Of a DNA stretch of 64,000 nucleotides, positions 1-8,079 are shown piece by piece (within the stretch, counting starts at the first letter, position 1; each line of letters starts with the position of its first letter). The notes beneath the pieces are model-generated. The model was not told where the DNA came from, ran no database searches, and saw nothing but the letters and a program-made list of their open reading frames with translations. Position numbers and translations under genes: made by a program. The DNA lies in NCBI RefSeq assembly GCF_020523825.1, contig NZ_JAJALK010000012.1, positions 124,001 to 188,000 on the forward strand, read 5' to 3'. This DNA is from Methylobacterium brachiatum. Its GTDB lineage: Bacteria > Pseudomonadota > Alphaproteobacteria > Rhizobiales > Beijerinckiaceae.

Positions 1-123
1 GCCTTCGGCCCCGGAATCGCCCCCCGTTCGATCGGCCGGCGCGACACGTTCGCCGATATCGGCGCCACCCTGGCGGCCCATCTCGGGCTTTCCTGGGACG
101 GCGCCGGCCGCGTCTTCCTGTAG
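1..123 (+). CDS. deoB: Phosphopentomutase, C-terminal end (partial)
   Basis: The first 40 codons of the window are open and end in TAG at 121-123. The peptide contains SIGRRDTFADIGATLAAHLG, which matches the conserved C-terminal segment of phosphopentomutase (GxRxTFADIGxTLAxxxG). In the family this enzyme interconverts ribose-1-phosphate and ribose-5-phosphate in nucleoside salvage and binds two Mn ions; the metal ligands lie upstream of the window. The start is outside the window. A DUF1192 gene follows 11 bp downstream on the same strand and may be co-transcribed. Identification rests on this short tail only. Confidence 0.8.
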   Translation, partial: AFGPGIAPRSIGRRDTFADIGATLAAHLGLSWDGAGRVFL

Positions 124-134
124 GGAGCTGCACC

Positions 135-326
135 ATGCGCGACGACGACGACAGGCCCCGCAAGGCCGTGGCCCACGAGATCGGTCAGCCGCTCGATACG
201 CTCTCGCTCGCCGACCTCGACGCGCGCATCGCGCTGCTGCAGGCGGAGATCGCCCGGATCGAGGCGGCGCGGGCGGCCAAGCACGCGGCTCAGGGCGCGG
301 CCGACGCCTTCTTCAAGCGGGGCTGA
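135..326 (+). CDS. DUF1192 family small protein
   Basis: This 63-residue protein has the compact layout of DUF1192: an acidic/basic N-terminus (MRDDDDRPRK), the segment LDTLSLADLDARIALLQAEI, and a C-terminal charged helix likely to form a short coiled coil. A GGGAGC ribosome-binding site precedes the ATG by 6 bases. The family is conserved in Alphaproteobacteria with no established function. It lies 11 bp after deoB and 5 bp before the LRR-kinase gene, so the three may form one transcript. Confidence 0.85.
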   Translation: MRDDDDRPRKAVAHEIGQPLDTLSLADLDARIALLQAEIARIEAARAAKHAAQGAADAFFKRG

Positions 327-331
327 CGCTG

Positions 332-1630
332 TTGGACCGCACCGAAACCCTCGCGGCCCTCCGGCGCGGCGACCTGGCGGGAATGCGAGAGCTGCGGCTG
401 CCCGACGGGCTCTCGGAATTTCCCCGCGAGATTTTCGGCCTCGCCGACACCCTGGAGGTGCTGGATCTCGGCCGGGGCAGTCTGACCGACCTGCCGGACG
501 ATCTCGGGCGGCTGAGCCGCCTGCGCGTGCTGTTCTGTTCCGGCAACCCGTTCGAGCGCCTGCCGCCAGTGCTCGGCGCGTGCCCGACGCTGAGCCAGCT
601 CGGCTTCCGGGGCTGCGGCATCCGGGAGGTTCCGGCGGACGCCCTGCCGCGCGATCTGCGCTGGCTGACCCTCACCGACAACCGGATCGAGACCCTGCCC
701 GACGCCCTCGGCGCGCGCCCGCGTCTGCAGAAGCTGATGCTGTCGGGCAACCGGATCGCGCGCCTGCCCGACGGCCTCGCGGGTGCGGACAACCTCGAAC
801 TGATCCGCCTGTCCTGCAACCGGCTCGACGCCCTCCCGCCCTGGCTGGTGCGCCTGCCGCGCCTGGCCTGGATCTCCTACGCGGGCAATCCCGCCGAGCC
901 GGCGACGGAGCCCTCCGTCTCGACATCCGTGCCGTGGTCGGCGCTGGAGGTCGGCGACCTCCTCGGGGAGGGGGCCTCGGGCCGGGTCCACCGGGCGGTC
1001 TGGCACGCGCCTTCGGGCATGCAGGCGGTGGCGCTCAAGCTGTTCAAGGGGGCAATGACCAGCGACGGTCTGCCGGAGCGCGAGATGGAGGCCTGCCTCG
1101 CCGCCGGCACCCATCCGGCCCTCACCGGCGCCCTCGGCCGGCTCGTCGACCATCCCGACGGCGCCCAGGGGCTGCTGCTGCGGCTGCTCCCGGCGCAGTG
1201 GCGCGTGCTGGCCGGCCCGCCGAGCCTGACGACCTGCAGCCGCGACGTCTACGATCCGGCCCTGCGGCTCAGCCTGGACAAGGCCCTGCGGATCGCTCGC
1301 GCCGTCGCCGAAGCCGTGGCCCATCTGCACGGGCGCGGCCTGATCCACGGCGACGTCTACGCTCACAACACCTTGTGGGATGCCGAGACCGGTGCGGCCG
1401 TGCTCAGCGATTTCGGCGCCGCCTCGGCACTGCCCAGGGGCGCGGTCGGCGCGGCGCTGGCGCGGGTCGAAGTGCGGGCGGTTGGCATCCTGCTGGGCGA
1501 GGTGCTGGATTGCTGCGACGCGGCGCCCGATGCGTTGCGGGCTCTGGCAACGGCTTGCCTGCGGCCTAATCCAGCGCAACGACCCGGCATAGGGGACGTG
1601 ATTGCCGAAATCCGACGGGCGGCAGAGTAA
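332..1630 (+). CDS. Leucine-rich-repeat protein kinase
   Basis: The 432-residue product starts with TTG at 332, directly after the DUF1192 stop. Residues about 25-190 are leucine-rich repeats with a regular LxxLxLxxNxxxxLP pattern (e.g. LTLTDNRIETLPDALG). Residues about 207-425 are a Ser/Thr kinase-like domain: glycine loop GEGASGRV at 212-219, VALK lysine K236, catalytic HGDVYAHN with D341 and N346, and DFG at 360-362. All key catalytic residues are present, so it is probably active. The HRD arginine is replaced by Gly (HGD), as in many bacterial small-molecule or atypical kinases. No signal peptide or membrane segment is visible, so it is likely cytoplasmic. The substrate is unknown. Confidence 0.9.
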   Translation: MDRTETLAALRRGDLAGMRELRLPDGLSEFPREIFGLADTLEVLDLGRGSLTDLPDDLGRLSRLRVLFCSGNPFERLPPVLGACPTLSQLGFRGCGIREVPADALPRDLRWLTLTDNRIETLPDALGARPRLQKLMLSGNRIARLPDGLAGADNLELIRLSCNRLDALPPWLVRLPRLAWISYAGNPAEPATEPSVSTSVPWSALEVGDLLGEGASGRVHRAVWHAPSGMQAVALKLFKGAMTSDGLPEREMEACLAAGTHPALTGALGRLVDHPDGAQGLLLRLLPAQWRVLAGPPSLTTCSRDVYDPALRLSLDKALRIARAVAEAVAHLHGRGLIHGDVYAHNTLWDAETGAAVLSDFGAASALPRGAVGAALARVEVRAVGILLGEVLDCCDAAPDALRALATACLRPNPAQRPGIGDVIAEIRRAAE

Positions 1631-1728
1631 AGTTTCGTAAAAGTTCCCGCCGCCAGCGATCTTCCATTGCAAGCAGCGCCGCCGAGGGGCGATCTTGATC
1701 GTCCTCGCAGGTGACGGCAGCGCGTGTC

Positions 1729-2562
1729 ATGGACGATCTCAACATCCAGTCTTTAGGAACCATTCCAGAAACACTGCTGATCCCGCTCGCGGCCCGGATG
1801 ACCGCGCCCGATCGTCACCCGGATCTTCAGTTCCAGGACGCCGAAGCGATGCGGATCGGGACGGCACTCGGCTTCGATCCCGCGCGTTTCGCCCGGGATA
1901 CCGGAAGCATGCGCGGGTCGGTGCTCCGGGCCCAATGGTTCGACCGGGTCACTGAAACCTTCATCGCGTCCCACCCGGCGGGCCTGTGCGTCAGCATCGG
2001 CTCCGGGCTGGACGACCGCCCGTCGCGGATCCGCTTGCCTGCCACCGTGGACTGGATCGACGCGGATTTCGCCGACGTCATCCGTCTGCGCGAAGCCTTG
2101 GTCGCCCGGCGCGCCAATGTCCGGACCATCAGGGTCACGGAAACGGAACCGCTTGCCTGGATGGACGAGCTCGGCTGGACGCCCGGGCGGCCGACCCTGG
2201 TTCTGGCGGAAGGCGTCTCGATGTATCTATTGCCGTCCGTGGGCGAAAATCTGCTGCGCGGGCTCGTCGACCGTGCGGCGCGCAACGGCGCCTTGCTCGA
2301 ACTGGCTGCCGACTTCGCATCCCCGATCATGGTGCGGCAGTCGCGGCGAAACCCGAGTCTCGCCAAGACCCGGGCGTCGTTTCGCTGGGCGGTGCCACGC
2401 CCCGAAACCGTCGGCGACATCGCCCCCGGCCTCGCTGTGATCGAGGCGGTCGATATCACCCGGCGCTGCGGCGCGCTGGCTCGGATCATGGCGAGCCTGC
2501 ACCGGCTTCTGACCGGCCGCCCCGTCTATTTCTGCGGCCACTACCGCTTCCGACCCCGTTGA
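1729..2562 (+). CDS. Class I SAM-dependent methyltransferase, LCM/Ppm1-like family
   Basis: The frame is open from GTG 1711. ATG 1729 gives 277 residues beginning MDDLNIQSLG and is preferred. The segment LCVSIGSGLDDRPSRI is the SAM-binding loop, VDWIDADFADVIRLRE follows as the acidic loop region, and LVLAEGVSMYL matches the typical motif of the leucine carboxyl methyltransferase/polyketide O-methyltransferase (TcmP-like) family. These enzymes methylate carboxyl or hydroxyl groups of varied acceptors. Nothing nearby indicates the substrate. It is a stand-alone gene, 98 bp after the LRR kinase on the same strand. Confidence 0.85.
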   Translation: MDDLNIQSLGTIPETLLIPLAARMTAPDRHPDLQFQDAEAMRIGTALGFDPARFARDTGSMRGSVLRAQWFDRVTETFIASHPAGLCVSIGSGLDDRPSRIRLPATVDWIDADFADVIRLREALVARRANVRTIRVTETEPLAWMDELGWTPGRPTLVLAEGVSMYLLPSVGENLLRGLVDRAARNGALLELAADFASPIMVRQSRRNPSLAKTRASFRWAVPRPETVGDIAPGLAVIEAVDITRRCGALARIMASLHRLLTGRPVYFCGHYRFRPR

Positions 2563-2678
2563 ACACGCTTGGCGGGTCCGCCGACCCACCGGGCGGCAAT
2601 CATGCCGGTTGAACCCGAAGACACTGCCGGAAGCTGCCCGTCCCGATCTGTCGAGCCGATCGCAAGCACAGACGACGC

Positions 2679-3530
2679 TCACGCATCGGGCGCCGCGACG
2701 ATCACCGGCGTCTCCTGCCTCAGCTCCTTGGAGACATACCAACTGTCCCACTGAGAGAAGTGCCGAAATACCCTGACATAGCCGTTCGACGCGAGAAGCG
2801 CGTCGATCGCGGCCTCGTTCCTGGGATTGTTCTCGACCGATATGACGTTGAATCTGCGGCTGAAACTGTAGGCCGACAGGATGTCGAGCTCGCTGCCCTC
2901 CGTGTCGATCGACAGATAATCGATGCGTTGCGGAGCCCCGTGCTCATCGAGCAGATCGTCCAGGGATATGGTCTCGATCTCGATCCGTTGGCCGCGGCTG
3001 CGCGTGTCAGCGAAATGATCGGCATCGGCATAGCGGGCGATACCGCTCAATTCGGGATCGCTGTCGTTGGTCGCGAGGAAGGTCACGGTCTCGTGCGATT
3101 TCGAGGAGACGCAACGGTTTTCGATCGCCGCGTCCCGTTCGGCCGCCAATGCGGAATGCCAGATCGGATTCGGCTCCGCGAGAATGCCGGTCCATCCGAG
3201 CGTCTTCTCGAGCAGCCACGTGTTGCTGTTCTTGATGCCGTTCGTCGCACCGAATTCTACGAAATAACCGCCCGTCTTCTCACCCAGCTCGAAACAGACC
3301 CAGAGATCCTGCAGGATCTGCGATTTCGAACGGGTCCTGCGCGCCAGACAATACCCGAGGAACGCAGCATCACGACTCAGTATGAGGCGCCGAACCTCTT
3401 TTCTATTGAGGCGCAGAGCGTTGAATAAAAGTCTTTGGACGGAGACATTGTCGAACAGCTTGTTGCCAAGACCTGCAACGCCAGACAGGATCAATTCCTT
3501 TGGAGCCATCACTATCCGGCCTAGATACAT
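2679..3530 (-). CDS. FkbM family methyltransferase
   Basis: The 283-residue product has the FkbM pattern: GGYFVEFGATNGIKNSNTW around residues 87-105, an AEPNP acidic loop about 20 residues on, IDYLSIDTEGSELDIL around 205-220, and ISVENNP. FkbM proteins are SAM-dependent methyltransferases acting on polyketides, glycans or lipids. Base composition is visibly lower in G+C than the neighbours, especially at the 5' end and upstream (3360-3600), with AT-ending codons, suggesting later acquisition. No glycan cluster is adjacent, so the substrate is unknown. An alternative ATG at 3509 (MAPKELIL) would shorten it by 7 residues. The 285 bp upstream to motE hold no gene. Confidence 0.85.
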   Translation of the reverse strand: MYLGRIVMAPKELILSGVAGLGNKLFDNVSVQRLLFNALRLNRKEVRRLILSRDAAFLGYCLARRTRSKSQILQDLWVCFELGEKTGGYFVEFGATNGIKNSNTWLLEKTLGWTGILAEPNPIWHSALAAERDAAIENRCVSSKSHETVTFLATNDSDPELSGIARYADADHFADTRSRGQRIEIETISLDDLLDEHGAPQRIDYLSIDTEGSELDILSAYSFSRRFNVISVENNPRNEAAIDALLASNGYVRVFRHFSQWDSWYVSKELRQETPVIVAAPDA

Positions 3531-3815
3531 GAGTATACGCAGCGAGATAATGGCTCTTACTGTAATGTCAAGGACACGACCCTACCGCGTCCGGAAAGAG
3601 CTCAACCGGCTCGAGCCTGTCCTGCACCGGTGGTTCAAGTGGCCGCCCTGAAACGTTTGTGATCTTCAGGTGCTCGGCCCCGGGGCGCCTCGACCAGCGC
3701 CCGCTTCGCGCGGATCCGGATGCCGGGCGATCGGGCGTCGTCACCGCCGGACCGGACAGAGGGCCAGGCTCCGCGGCCGCCCAGCACCGTTCCGAAGACC
3801 CTGCAGTCGCCCCGC

Positions 3816-4706
3816 CTATCGAGCCGGCGGCGGCCCCGGATCGATCGCCGGCAACTCGTTCGCCGGCAGCCCTCCGCCGGCCTGGACCTGGGCGCCGCCG
3901 ACGCCGCGGGCGCGGTTGGCCAGGGTCACGGTCAGGCGCTCGGCCGCTTCCGGCTGCATCGCCGAGAGCACTTCGGACATCTTGCGCGGGTTCATGGCCA
4001 GGACGATCGGCACCAGGACGTCGTGCCCCAGGCGGTCGAACACCCGGGCGGCATCCTTGGGCTTCATCGTCTCGTACATCGTGACGATGTTCTTGAGCCC
4101 CTGCTTCTCGGCCTCCTCCCGGGCCTTGGCGGCCGCATCGACCTTCTCCTCGGCCTGCTTCAGGTCGCCGAGCCCGGTCTCGAGCTTGCGCTCGGCCTCG
4201 TTGAGCATCTTCTCGCGCAACTCCAGCTCGTCGTTCCTCTGGCGCAGCGCATCGCGACGGGCGCCGAGCTTCTCCAGCAGCGCGCGCTCGGTCGGGGAGC
4301 CCGAGCCCGCCTTCGCCGGCTCTGGGGCGGGCGGCTCCGGGGGCTTCTCGGCCGGCGCCGCGGGCGCCTCGTCCTTGGCCCCGACCGAGCCGGTGGTCAC
4401 GGGATCGATCGGCTCGTAGCCGGTGCGGGCGCGGGCCACCGCCCGGCTGTACTCGGGCAGGGTGCCGGCCCCCGGCAGGCCGACCTGCACCAGGGTGAGC
4501 AGCTTGAGCACCAGCAGGCCCCCGGCCGCGATCGCCACGGCATCGATCAGGCGCAGCCGCATCGTCCGCACCGGCTTCAGGCGCGGGCGGCGCAGGGCCG
4601 TGGCCGGCCGTTGCGCCGCCGGCGTGGGCTTGGGCTTGGGCTTGGGCTTGGGCGCCGGCGGGATCTTCGGGGCCGGCGGGATCTTCGGGGCCGGTACGCC
4701 GGTCAT
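3816..4706 (-). CDS. motE: MotE-like flagellar chaperone protein
   Basis: The 296-residue product has a Lys/Pro-rich N-terminus with PAPKIPPAPK repeats, one membrane segment near residues 56-75 (AVAIAAGGLLVLKLLTLVQV), a Pro/Ala linker, a coiled-coil stretch (LEKLGARRDALRQRNDELEL), and a C-terminal MgtE_N-like domain (YETMKPKDAARVFDRLG, ILAMNPRKMSEVLSAM). This layout matches MotE, a periplasmic chaperone that in Rhizobium supports MotC folding. ATG 4706 overlaps the stop of the upstream DUF6468 gene by 4 bp, so the two are translationally coupled. It ends the fliL-fliM-DUF6468-motE operon. Confidence 0.85.
   Translation of the reverse strand: MTGVPAPKIPPAPKIPPAPKPKPKPKPTPAAQRPATALRRPRLKPVRTMRLRLIDAVAIAAGGLLVLKLLTLVQVGLPGAGTLPEYSRAVARARTGYEPIDPVTTGSVGAKDEAPAAPAEKPPEPPAPEPAKAGSGSPTERALLEKLGARRDALRQRNDELELREKMLNEAERKLETGLGDLKQAEEKVDAAAKAREEAEKQGLKNIVTMYETMKPKDAARVFDRLGHDVLVPIVLAMNPRKMSEVLSAMQPEAAERLTVTLANRARGVGGAQVQAGGGLPANELPAIDPGPPPAR
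4625..4689. repeat. In-gene tandem repeats (6-bp and 18-bp units)
   Basis: Inside motE, four to five TGGGCT units (4625-4652) are followed by two perfect copies of an 18-bp unit, gccggcgggatcttcggg (4654-4671 and 4672-4689). They encode the KPKPKP and KIPPAPKIPPAP stretches of the cytoplasmic N-terminus. Both units are multiples of three, so copy-number slippage would preserve the reading frame. Confidence 0.85.
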
Positions 4707-5212
4707 GCGGCGCGCGCCCGAACACGGGCGAGGGCGCGCTCGCTCATCGCGAGGGCGGCCGCGGCGGCGGCGCCGAGGCGCTCGCCGTTCGGGCTCGCGG
4801 GTTCCGGCCGTTGCGCCACGGGCGCCACGGGCGCCTCGGGGACCGGCCGCGGGGCGGGCGGCGGCTCGGCGCGGACCGGCACCGCGCGCATCTGCGCCAC
4901 GATCGCGCCGATGCGCATCACCACGGTCTCCCCGGCCTCGACCTGGGCAGCCAGCTCGGCCGCGCGGGCGGTGGCGGCGTCGATGCGCGTGGTGAGCGTG
5001 CGGTCGCCGTCGTCGATCGCCGAGCGCAGGCCCGCGATGGCGCGCTCGGCCGTGCCGGTGGCCACCATCAGGTCGCCGATGGTCTGGCGCAGCGCCGCCT
5101 CGTCGCCCTTGAGCTGGCTGATCCGGCGGGACAGACGCAGGCACGTGACGATCGTGGCCGCCAGGAGGACGGCGACCAGGATGTCGGCGGCGAGCGTGAC
5201 GAAGAGACTCAT
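4703..5212 (-). CDS. DUF6468 protein of the flagellar operon
   Basis: The 169-residue product has an N-terminal membrane anchor at residues about 4-24 (FVTLAADILVAVLLAATIVTC), an amphipathic helical region (LRLSRRISQLKGDEAALRQT) and a Pro/Ala-rich tail. It corresponds to the DUF6468 proteins that sit between fliM and motE in alphaproteobacterial flagellar clusters. It begins 19 bp after fliM and overlaps motE by 4 bp (ATGA). A structural or assembly role at the motor is inferred from context; the biochemical function is unknown. Confidence 0.8.
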   Translation of the reverse strand: MSLFVTLAADILVAVLLAATIVTCLRLSRRISQLKGDEAALRQTIGDLMVATGTAERAIAGLRSAIDDGDRTLTTRIDAATARAAELAAQVEAGETVVMRIGAIVAQMRAVPVRAEPPPAPRPVPEAPVAPVAQRPEPASPNGERLGAAAAAALAMSERALARVRARAA

Positions 5213-5231
5213 GATCCGGACCTATCGCACG

Positions 5232-6446
5232 CTAAACGTCAGTGTGGCTGTTCATCGAGGCCTCGTAGGCCTGGATGGTCGTGCGCGAGCGGCGCAGGGG
5301 CCGGGTGACCTGAACGGCGATGTTGCCGTCGACCTGGCCGATCCGCCCCTGGGTCAGGGCCCAGTCGCCGCAGCGCACGGCGATCAGGTCTGAGGGCTTG
5401 GCGTCGAACATCAGGGTATCGCCGACCTTGAGGCGCATCACCTGCTTGAGCGGCAGCATCATCTCGTGGAGCACCGCCTCCATGGTGACGTCGGCCTGCC
5501 AGATCTCGGTGGCGAGGTGCCCCTCCCAGACATGGTCGCGGCCGAGCTTCTCGCCCATGAAGCTCTGGGTCAGCAGCTCCCGGATCGGCTCGATGGTCGC
5601 GTAGGGAAACAGGATCTGCAGCATGCCGCCGCGCCCGTCGACGTCGAGGCGCAGGCTGATCAGGATCGCGGCGTTGCCGGGTCGGGTGATGGTGGCGAAG
5701 CGCGGGTTGGTCTCGATCCGGTCGATGCCGAAGGTGACGGGCGAGAGCGGCTGGAACGACTGCTCCAGGTCGCCCAGGATGATCTCCACGAGCCGGCGCA
5801 CCAGCGTCATCTCGATGGACGTGAACGGCCGCCCGTCGAGGCGGCTCGACGAGCCGCCGCGCTTGCCCCCGAGCAGGAGGTCGAAGGTCGCGTAGGCGAG
5901 GTTCGAATCGACCGTGACGAGGCCGGAATTCTCCCATTGCTCGGCGCGGAACACGCCCAGCAGGGTCGGCAGCGGGATCGCGTTGAGATAGTCGCCGAAG
6001 CGCACCGAGGTGATGTTGTCGAGCGTCACCTCGACGTTGTCCTGGAACAGGTTGCGCAGGGAGGTCGACAGCAACCGGATCATCCGGTCGAAGACGATCT
6101 CCAGCATCGGCAGGCGTTCGTACTGGACGACGCCCGAATCGACGATGGCCTGAACGCCCCCGGCCCCTGAGGCCGAGAGCTCGCGCATGGAGAAGCCAAG
6201 GACGCCGTCGATCTCGTCCTGGTTGAGCACCCGGTCGTTGCCGGCGAGCTCGGGGAGGTTGTCGCTCTCCCCGTCCTCGATCATCGTCGCCCATTCGGCG
6301 GCGACGTCTCCGGCGTTGCGCGTGGTGCCCTGCTCGGCGAGGGCCGCACCCCATTCCTCGGCGAGCGACGTGTCGCCGCCTTCGGCGCCCTGCTCCAGAA
6401 GGGCGGCCGACCAATCGTCTTCGGGAAGTTCGTCCTCGGGTTCCAT
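5232..6446 (-). CDS. fliM: Flagellar motor switch protein FliM
   Basis: The 404-residue product carries the CheY-P-binding EIDxLL-type motif as LNQDEIDGVL at residues 74-83, then the central CheC-like domain (YERLPMLEIVFDRMIRLLST, LLGVFRAEQWENSG, FEQ-type region DLEQSFQPLSPVTFG) and the C-terminal SpoA domain (LKVGDTLMFDAKPSDLIAVRCGDW). FliM forms the cytoplasmic C ring with FliG and FliN and sets rotation direction. Unlike the usual protein (about 320-350 residues, motif at the extreme N-terminus), about 70 residues precede the motif. They contain three imperfect repeats of a W-containing unit (DDWSAALLEQG, EEWGAALAEQG, AEWATMIEDG). It lies 55 bp after fliL. Confidence 0.95.
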   Translation of the reverse strand: MEPEDELPEDDWSAALLEQGAEGGDTSLAEEWGAALAEQGTTRNAGDVAAEWATMIEDGESDNLPELAGNDRVLNQDEIDGVLGFSMRELSASGAGGVQAIVDSGVVQYERLPMLEIVFDRMIRLLSTSLRNLFQDNVEVTLDNITSVRFGDYLNAIPLPTLLGVFRAEQWENSGLVTVDSNLAYATFDLLLGGKRGGSSSRLDGRPFTSIEMTLVRRLVEIILGDLEQSFQPLSPVTFGIDRIETNPRFATITRPGNAAILISLRLDVDGRGGMLQILFPYATIEPIRELLTQSFMGEKLGRDHVWEGHLATEIWQADVTMEAVLHEMMLPLKQVMRLKVGDTLMFDAKPSDLIAVRCGDWALTQGRIGQVDGNIAVQVTRPLRRSRTTIQAYEASMNSHTDV

Positions 6447-6501
6447 CAGGCGCGTCCGCTCAAGGCCTGGCTCTCGGTGACCGTAGGGGTCATCGGGTCG
6501 A

Positions 6502-7068
6502 TCACTGGACGATCACGTCCTTGAACAGCACCGCCTCGACCTTGGCGGGGTAGACGGCGACGTTGACGCGCCGCAGCAGCTCCTCGCGCAGCCGGTAGAG
6601 ACCGGCTGAGCCTGTGAGGTCGCTCACGCGCAGCTCGCGCATGTAGACCTGGAGGGTATCCTCGATGCGCGGCATCAGGGGCTTCACCTCGTCCTCCACC
6701 CCGGCATCCTTCAGCTCCAGGGCGAGACGCAGCTTGGCGTATTTGGCCTTCTCCTGCGGCATGTCGGGGCTGAGGTTCAGCAGCATCTCGCGCATCTCGA
6801 CGAACACGATCGGCTTCTTGCCGTCGGGACCGGCGCCCTTGGCAGCCGGACCGTGACCGCCACCATGGCCCCCGCCATGGCCACCAGCCCCGGCGGCCTC
6901 CTGGCCCTCGGCGCTTCCGCCCCGGCCCATCATCAGGAAGGCGCCGCCGCCGGCGCCGACCGCCAGGACCGCGGCGGCCACGATGATCATGAGCTTCTTC
7001 TTGCCCTTCGGGGCGGCGTCGGCGCCGGCCTCGCCGTCTTCGGCGGCCTTCTTGGGCTTCTTGGCCAT
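6502..7068 (-). CDS. fliL: Flagellar basal-body-associated protein FliL
   Basis: The 188-residue product has a basic cytoplasmic N-terminus (AKKPKKAAEDGE), one membrane segment at about 26-47 (LMIIVAAAVLAVGAGGGAFLMM), a Gly/His-rich linker (GGHGGGHGGGHGP), and a periplasmic FliL domain with VEMREMLLNLS, AKYAKLRLALEL and LRREELLRRVN-like features. FliL forms rings around the stators and supports torque. It is the first gene of the minus-strand fliL-fliM-DUF6468-motE operon. A CtrA-type site lies 64 bp upstream of its start. The His-rich linker may bind metal, but that is only a composition-based guess. Confidence 0.93.
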   Translation of the reverse strand: MAKKPKKAAEDGEAGADAAPKGKKKLMIIVAAAVLAVGAGGGAFLMMGRGGSAEGQEAAGAGGHGGGHGGGHGPAAKGAGPDGKKPIVFVEMREMLLNLSPDMPQEKAKYAKLRLALELKDAGVEDEVKPLMPRIEDTLQVYMRELRVSDLTGSAGLYRLREELLRRVNVAVYPAKVEAVLFKDVIVQ

Positions 7069-7132
7069 GGGAAATAATGCTCTTTCGCGGATATCCGCGC
7101 GCCGGGTATGCTCGGATATCGAAGCATTACGG

Positions 7133-7147
7133 TTAACGTGTCGTTAA
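7133..7147. promoter_or_regulatory. Candidate CtrA binding site
   Basis: The sequence TTAACGTGTCGTTAA is TTAA-N7-TTAA. Read on the minus strand with one more base it is TTAA-N7-TTAAC, the full CtrA consensus of Alphaproteobacteria. It lies 64 bp upstream of fliL on the minus strand and about 180 bp before flgF. In Caulobacter the fliL-fliM operon is a CtrA-controlled class II flagellar operon, which agrees with this position. Binding itself is inferred. Confidence 0.65.
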
Positions 7148-7262
7148 GCGGGCAAATCCTGCCGGGCCAGGATTGCCGCCACGCAGCTCCGGCCTGTCGG
7201 CAGGGTTACCGGCCAGTCACCTAACACCCTACATTTAAAAGAAAATTCGACGCCTAACGCGT

Positions 7263-7278
7263 TGGCACAGCGGATGCT
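7263..7278 (+). promoter_or_regulatory. Candidate sigma-54 promoter for flgFGAH
   Basis: TGGCACagcggATGCT has GG and GC elements at the -24/-12 spacing and matches the consensus TGGCAC-N5-TTGCW except for one base. It ends 47 bp upstream of the flgF ATG. In Caulobacter the flgF-flgG-flgA-flgH operon is RpoN-dependent, so the placement is sensible. An activator site (FlbD-type) was not identified. Confidence 0.55.
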
Positions 7279-7325
7279 GAATGGATCGTTGCCGCCACCG
7301 CGGCTCGCGAGTGTCAGAGTCCACG

Positions 7326-8066
7326 ATGCAGAATGCCCTCTTCGTCGGCGTGTCGAGCCAGATGGCGCTCCAGCGCGAGCTGGACGTGATCTCCAACAAC
7401 ATGGCGAACGTGTCGACCACCGGCTTCAAGGGCCGGAGCACGCGCTTCCAGGAATACCTGATGCCGGTGGCGAGCGCGGATTCCTTCGCGCGGCCCGATC
7501 GGCGGCTCTCCTACGTCATCGACCAAGGCACCACCATCGATCTGGGCCAGGGCCCGATCGAGCAGACCGGCAACCCGCTCAACGTCGCCGTGAAGGGCGC
7601 GGCGTTCATCGCGGTCCAGTCGCCCCAGGGCGAGCGCTACACCCGCAACGGCGCCTTCGAGATCGACCCGACGGGCGCGCTCGTCACCAGCGACGGTTAC
7701 AAGGTCGCCGGCGATGGCGGGCCGATCACCATCAACCCGCAGGAGACCGGTCTCACGATCGGTCTCGACGGCACCGTGTCGACCAATCTCGGCATCCGCG
7801 GCAAGATCAAGCTCGTCACCTTCGCCAACCCGCAGCGGCTGACCAACGAGGGCGGCAACCTCTACGCCTCGCCGGAGCCCGCGCGCCCGGCCGGGATCGA
7901 GGGGCGCCTGGAATCCGGCGCCCTCGAGCGCTCGAACGTCCGCCCGGTCATCGAGATGACCCGGCTGATGGACGTCAACCGCTCCTACGCGATGGTCTCG
8001 AGCATGATCACCCGCCTCGACGACCTGCGGGGCACGGCGATCCGCCGCCTCGCCGACGTCGCCTAA
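7326..8066 (+). CDS. flgF: Flagellar basal-body rod protein FlgF
   Basis: ATG 7326 gives 246 residues starting MQNALFVGVSSQMALQREL. The frame is open further upstream (ATG 7281), but that would add non-homologous sequence. The N-terminal rod motif LDVISNNMANVSTTGFKG, the central NPLNVAVKGAAFIAVQ and ERYTRNGAFEIDPTG segments, and the C-terminal helix (MTRLMDVNRSYAMVSSMI) are typical of FlgF, a proximal rod protein exported by the flagellar type III system. It heads the flgF-flgG-flgA-flgH operon, 13 bp before flgG. Confidence 0.95.
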   Translation: MQNALFVGVSSQMALQRELDVISNNMANVSTTGFKGRSTRFQEYLMPVASADSFARPDRRLSYVIDQGTTIDLGQGPIEQTGNPLNVAVKGAAFIAVQSPQGERYTRNGAFEIDPTGALVTSDGYKVAGDGGPITINPQETGLTIGLDGTVSTNLGIRGKIKLVTFANPQRLTNEGGNLYASPEPARPAGIEGRLESGALERSNVRPVIEMTRLMDVNRSYAMVSSMITRLDDLRGTAIRRLADVA

Positions 8067-8079
8067 GGGGGCCTGAAAG

